DNA of 64,000 nucleotides from Streptomyces sp. NBC_00536 (GTDB lineage Bacteria > Actinomycetota > Actinomycetes > Streptomycetales > Streptomycetaceae): positions 6,014,001 to 6,078,000 of the forward strand of contig NZ_CP107819.1 of the NCBI RefSeq assembly GCF_036346295.1. The letters run 5' to 3'. The notes beneath the pieces are model-generated. The model did no database searches. It had not been told where the DNA came from and saw only the letters and a list, made by a program, of their open reading frames with translations. The position numbers and the translations under genes are program-made. Positions within the stretch are counted from its first letter, which is position 1; every line of letters begins with the position of its first letter. Positions 60,295-64,000 of this stretch are shown one piece after another.

Positions 60295-62256
60295 GTGACC
60301 TCCACCCCCGATCCCCTGCCGCACCAGCCCCAGGACCCGGCCGAGCACACCCCGCCCTCGGCCCCGGCCCCGGCTCCGGAGGCGGTGTCACCGCAGGCCG
60401 CGGTGGCACCCCCGGCCACCGTCCCCCGGCAGAAGGACGGCACCCCCAGACCCGCCCCGGCCCCCACCGCCCCGGGAGCGGCCGGGGTCGGCGCGGGCCT
60501 GGCCGGACCCGATCCGCTGGCCCTGCCCGACCTGCTGGACCACCCCGACCCGGCGGTCGCGGCCGAGGCGGCGGCCGTGGAGAACCTGCTGCGGTGCTGG
60601 GTCCGCGAGAGCGGGCTCGGCCGCCCCGACGGCCCCCGCGGCACCTTGCTGCGCATCCCCCTTCCCGCCTCCGGCACGGCCCTGCTCGTCGCGGTCCGGC
60701 ACTGGTCCCCGGCCGGCTGGCACCGCTTCGCCCCCGCCCGCCTCGAAGGCGCCCCCGCCACGGCCCCCGCCCTGGACGCGGTCACCCTCGCCGGACTCAT
60801 CGCCCGCGAGGGTGGCGGGCGCGGCGGCGCCGACCTGGTCGGCCGGGTCGCCGACTCCGTGCGCCGCACGGCCGAATTCATCGCCGACCGGCGCCTGCGT
60901 CCCGCGGCCCCCGCCCCTGTCGGCGGCGACCTCTTCCTCACCGCCGAGCAGTCCCTGCTCCTCGGTCACCCCCTCCACCCCACCCCGAAGAGCCGCGAGG
61001 GCCTCTCCGAGGCGGAACTCCGCCAGTACTCACCCGAGCTCCACGGCTCCTTCCCCCTGCACTGGACCGCGGTGGACCCCTCCGTCCTCGCCACCGACTC
61101 GGCCTGGACCGAACGCGGCCGTCTCGTCCCCGCCGAACGGCTGCTCGGCAGGCTCGCCCCCGGACTCCGCATCCCCGACGGCACCACCCCCCTTCCCCTG
61201 CACCCCTGGCAGGCCCGCGACCTCTTCCAGCGCCCCGCCGTCGCCGCCCTCCTCGACGCGGGGCTCCTGCACGACCTCGGGCCGCACGGCGACCCCTGGT
61301 TCCCGACCTCCTCCATCCGCACCGTCCACCGCCCCGGCGCCACAGCGATGATCAAACTGTCGCTCGGCCTGCGCATCACCAACTCCCGCCGGGAGAACCT
61401 CCGCAAGGAACTCCACCGGGGCGTCGAGGTGCACCGGCTGCTGCGCTCCGGCCTGGTCGAGGAGTGGCAGGCGGTCCACCCCGGCTTCGACATCGTGCGC
61501 GACCCCGCCTGGGTCGCCGTCGACGCTCCGGACGGCACTCCCGTCCCCGGCCTCGACGCCCTGCTGCGCCACAACCCCTTCCGTCCGGGAGACGACGCCG
61601 TCTGCGTCGCCGCGCTCACCTCCCCCCGGCCGCGGCCCGGCCGCACCACGATGCGCTCGCGCCTGGCCGACCTGGTCGCCACGCTCTCCCTCGCCACCGG
61701 CCGCTCCGCACCCGCCGTCGCCGCGGAGTGGTTCCTGCGCTACCTCGACCACGTCGTCCTGCCGGTGCTCGCCCTCGACGCCCTCGCGGGCATCGCCCTC
61801 GAAGCGCACCAGCAGAACACCCTGGTCCTGCTCGACCCCGCGGGCTGGCCCATCGGCGGCCGCTACCGCGACAACCAGGGCTACTACTTCCGTGACTCCC
61901 ACCGCACGGAACTGGAGCACCGGCTGCCCGGAATCGGCAGCGCCAGCGACACCTTCGTCCCCGACGCCGTCACCGACGAACGCTTCGCCTACTACCTGGC
62001 CATCAACAACGTGTTCGGCCTCATCGGGGCCTTCGGCTCCCAGCGGCTCGCCGACGAGTGCGTCCTGCTCGCCGCCTTCCGCCGCTTCCTCGGCAAGGCC
62101 GCCGCCCTCGGACCGCTTCCCGCACAGCTGCTCGACTCACCCACCTTGCGGTGCAAGGCGAATCTGCTCACCCGCCTCGGCGGCCTCGACGAACTCGTCG
62201 GCCCCGTCGACACCCAGTCCGTCTACGTCACCATCGCCAACCCCCTTCACGACTGA
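60295..62256 (+). CDS. IucA/IucC family NIS siderophore synthetase
   Basis: A 653-residue NRPS-independent siderophore synthetase. ATP and citrate motifs are visible: LFLTAEQSLLLGHPLHPTPKSREGLS (HPxHPxxKxRxG type), PLPLHPWQ, SSIRTVHRPGATAMIKLSLGLRITNSRREN, and the C-terminal FhuF-like AHQQNTLVLLDPAGWPIGGRYRDNQGYYF. It joins citrate to an amine by an acyl-adenylate (RhbC-like, type A). The first 75 residues are a Pro/Ala-rich extension similar in style to the aminotransferase. GTG at 60295 with AAGGA seven bases before. Confidence 0.93.
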   Translation: MTSTPDPLPHQPQDPAEHTPPSAPAPAPEAVSPQAAVAPPATVPRQKDGTPRPAPAPTAPGAAGVGAGLAGPDPLALPDLLDHPDPAVAAEAAAVENLLRCWVRESGLGRPDGPRGTLLRIPLPASGTALLVAVRHWSPAGWHRFAPARLEGAPATAPALDAVTLAGLIAREGGGRGGADLVGRVADSVRRTAEFIADRRLRPAAPAPVGGDLFLTAEQSLLLGHPLHPTPKSREGLSEAELRQYSPELHGSFPLHWTAVDPSVLATDSAWTERGRLVPAERLLGRLAPGLRIPDGTTPLPLHPWQARDLFQRPAVAALLDAGLLHDLGPHGDPWFPTSSIRTVHRPGATAMIKLSLGLRITNSRRENLRKELHRGVEVHRLLRSGLVEEWQAVHPGFDIVRDPAWVAVDAPDGTPVPGLDALLRHNPFRPGDDAVCVAALTSPRPRPGRTTMRSRLADLVATLSLATGRSAPAVAAEWFLRYLDHVVLPVLALDALAGIALEAHQQNTLVLLDPAGWPIGGRYRDNQGYYFRDSHRTELEHRLPGIGSASDTFVPDAVTDERFAYYLAINNVFGLIGAFGSQRLADECVLLAAFRRFLGKAAALGPLPAQLLDSPTLRCKANLLTRLGGLDELVGPVDTQSVYVTIANPLHD

Positions 62257-62272
62257 CGCGGAGAAGAGCCAC

Positions 62273-62929
62273 ATGCCCTCCCTCGACGTCGGCTCCGCCG
62301 CCGACGACACGCTCGAACTGCGCTTCCCCGCCGAGCTGCTGCCGCTGCTCGCCGAGGCCGACCTCCTGGAGTCACCGGCCGCCTGGGGCGCCGCCGCCAC
62401 CCCGTTCGGTGCCTTCCGGCTGGAGCCCGTACGCCTCGAACGCGACCTGGATCTCCTCACCCGGTGGATGAACGACCCGGAAGTGGCCGCCTTCTGGGAC
62501 CTCGCCGGTCCCGTCTCCAGGACCGCGGCCCATCTGTGCGAGCAGCTCGACGGGGACGGCCGCAGCATTCCCTGCCTGGGCGTTCTCAACGGCACCCCGA
62601 TGAGCTACTGGGAGATCTACCGGGCCGACCTCGACCCGCTCGCGCGCCACTATCCGGCGCGCCCCCACGACACCGGTATCCACCTGCTCATCGGAGACGG
62701 AACGAACCGCGGCAGGGGCCTCGGTACCGCCCTGCTCCGGGCCGTCGCCGACCTGGTGCTCGACAACCGTCCCCGCTGCACGCGCGTCATCGCCGAACCG
62801 GACATGCGCAACACCCCCTCCGTATCAGCCTTTCTCAACTCCGGTTTCCGCTGCTCCGCGGAAATCGACCTCCCCGAGAAGCGCGCCGCCCTGATGATCC
62901 GTGAGAGGGCCCTGCGCAATCTCCTCTGA
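62273..62929 (+). CDS. GNAT acyltransferase for siderophore side chain (IucB/RhbD-like)
   Basis: A 218-residue acetyltransferase. The LARHYPARPHDTGIHLLIGD segment and the CoA-binding NRGRGLGTALLRAV match the IucB/AlcB/RhbD group, which acylates the hydroxylamine to form the hydroxamate. ATG 62273 starts 16 bp after the synthetase stop, so this is one operon. The monooxygenase that makes the hydroxylamine is not yet seen and may lie past the right edge. Confidence 0.9.
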   Translation: MPSLDVGSAADDTLELRFPAELLPLLAEADLLESPAAWGAAATPFGAFRLEPVRLERDLDLLTRWMNDPEVAAFWDLAGPVSRTAAHLCEQLDGDGRSIPCLGVLNGTPMSYWEIYRADLDPLARHYPARPHDTGIHLLIGDGTNRGRGLGTALLRAVADLVLDNRPRCTRVIAEPDMRNTPSVSAFLNSGFRCSAEIDLPEKRAALMIRERALRNLL

Positions 62930-62979
62930 CCAGAGAAACTCTGCGTCACGCAGCTAAGTTCCCGATCCCGAGGAGTCTC

Positions 62980-64000
62980 GTGCCGAATTTTTCCGCTGCC
63001 CCCGACTCCGCCGACGCAGCGCTGCCGTCATCGCCCCAGGACCCCCGCACCCCACCCGAGCTGACCCCGTCGACCTGGGACGCGGCCGCCCGCCGGCTCC
63101 TGGCCAAGATGCTCGGCGAGTTCGCCTACGAGGAGATCGTCCGGCCCGTCCCGGCCCCGGCCGCCGACGGCGACGCCTGGACGCTCACCCTCGACGACGG
63201 CAGCTCCCTCGGCTTCCGGGCCCGCCGCCGCGCCTACGGGAGCTGGCAGGTCGACCCGGCCACCGTCACCCTCACCGCGCCGCCGCCCTCGACCGCGTCC
63301 GCCACCGCCTTCGGGGACCCGTACCGCTTCCTCGTCCTCGCCCGGAACCTCCTCGGGCTCGACGGAACCACCCTCGGCCACCTCGTCCGCGAACTGAGCG
63401 CGACCCTCTCCGCCGACGCGCGCATCGAGCACACCGCGCTCACCGCCGACCTGCTCGCCGACCTCGATTACGCGGCGCTCGAAGGCCACCAGAGCGGCCA
63501 CCCCTGGCTGGTCCTCAACAAGGGCCGCCTCGGTTTCTCGGCCGCCGACACGGCCGCCTGGGCCCCCGAGGCCCGGACCCGCCAGCGGCTGCCCTGGCTC
63601 GCCGCCCACACCTCGCTCGCGACCTACCGCGGCACCGCCGGTCTGGAGGACCCCGCCCGGCTCTACTCCACCGAGCTGGACCCCGTCACCCGCGCCGCCT
63701 TCGACCGGACGCTGCGCGACCGCGGCCTCGACCCGTGCGGCTACCTCTACCTCCCGGTCCACCCCTGGCAGTGGGACGAGATCGTGCTCCCCCTCTTCGC
63801 CCCCGCCCTGGCCTCGGGCGCCCTGGTCCCGCTGCCCGCCGACCTGGACGTGCGCCTCCCGCAGCAGTCGATCCGCACCTTCCTGAACCTCACCCGCCCC
63901 GACCGGCACACCGTCAAGCTCCCGCTGGCCGTCTTCAACACCATGGTCTGGCGCGGCCTGCCCACCGACCTCACCCTCGCCGCGCCCGCCGTCACGGCCT
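62980..64000 (+). CDS. Second IucA/IucC synthetase, C-terminus cut by window end (partial)
   Basis: An open frame of 340 codons from a GTG at 62980 (VPNFSAAPDS) with AGGAG four bases before it, running off the right edge. It shows AKMLGEFAYEEI, the citrate/ATP-loop motif GHQSGHPWLVLNKGRLGFS, YLPVHPWQWDEIV, and the nucleotide motif QQSIRTFLNLTRPDRHTVKLPLAVFNT. This pattern is closest to RhbF/DesD-like synthetases that do the second condensation. It is 50 bp after the acyltransferase and belongs to the same operon. Confidence 0.93.
   Translation, partial: MPNFSAAPDSADAALPSSPQDPRTPPELTPSTWDAAARRLLAKMLGEFAYEEIVRPVPAPAADGDAWTLTLDDGSSLGFRARRRAYGSWQVDPATVTLTAPPPSTASATAFGDPYRFLVLARNLLGLDGTTLGHLVRELSATLSADARIEHTALTADLLADLDYAALEGHQSGHPWLVLNKGRLGFSAADTAAWAPEARTRQRLPWLAAHTSLATYRGTAGLEDPARLYSTELDPVTRAAFDRTLRDRGLDPCGYLYLPVHPWQWDEIVLPLFAPALASGALVPLPADLDVRLPQQSIRTFLNLTRPDRHTVKLPLAVFNTMVWRGLPTDLTLAAPAVTA

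Noticed and set aside
1..64000. tRNA, rRNA and known riboswitch signatures
   Set aside because: No cloverleaf with CCA-type acceptor arm, no rRNA core sequence and no recognisable riboswitch consensus was noticed in the intergenic gaps; tRNAscan and Infernal would settle this.

Overview
The window is a high-GC actinobacterial chromosome segment, almost certainly Streptomyces. GC bias at third codon positions, many GTG starts, short intergenic gaps, and the order recA-recX ... gluABCD/gluRK ... miaB ... miaA-dapF-rshA ... hflX all match the Streptomyces core chromosome (recalled as roughly SCO5751-SCO5801 in S. coelicolor). No tRNA, rRNA, CRISPR array, insertion sequence or phage gene was recognised.

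Layout. 1-9 kb: a partial lipoprotein, the large helicase Lhr, an AraC-type regulator, and a membrane-anchored patatin-like protein. 9-14.5 kb: azlCD amino-acid exporter, an alpha/alpha-toroid-like protein, DUF3046, an AI-2E-family permease, an HTH-ClpN fusion with a striking palindromic leaderless promoter, and a Cys/Gly-tailed TIGR04222 membrane protein. 14.5-19.3 kb: a GapB-type and a GapA-type glyceraldehyde-3-phosphate dehydrogenase flank a secreted serine protease, followed by a GlxA-type regulator. 19.3-25.4 kb: a TOPRIM protein, a small secreted protein, recA with an SOS-like box, recX, an orphan FtsX-type permease, and a tandem array of the Streptomyces intergenic repeat. 25.4-28.2 kb: a rhodanese and a cysteine dioxygenase preceded by a tiny ORF, MDLLRYAGCVCRPSC, which looks like a cysteine-sensing leader peptide; then an FAD monooxygenase. 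28.3-34.2 kb: the glutamate importer gluABCD and its two-component system gluRK, divergent across a region with short direct repeats.

34.2-44.4 kb is the main accessory block. It holds a Tat-secreted GH85 endo-beta-N-acetylglucosaminidase, a GH5 (GH5_18-like) beta-mannosidase, a very large GH38 alpha-mannosidase, a LacI regulator and a ROK sugar kinase. The two transcription units diverge from a 270-bp region carrying two copies of a LacI-type operator. Together they read as a self-contained locus for cutting N-glycans off glycoproteins, trimming them inside the cell and phosphorylating the sugars.

44.4-57.1 kb returns to core genes: a TAXI-type binding protein, miaB, a LigB-like protein, two small proteins, miaA, a membrane protein, dapF, rshA, an M1 peptidase and hflX. 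57.1-64 kb: a trypsin-like lipoprotein, then the first four genes of an NRPS-independent (hydroxamate-citrate type) siderophore operon: diaminobutyrate aminotransferase, IucA/IucC synthetase, acyltransferase, and a second IucA/IucC synthetase cut by the window end.
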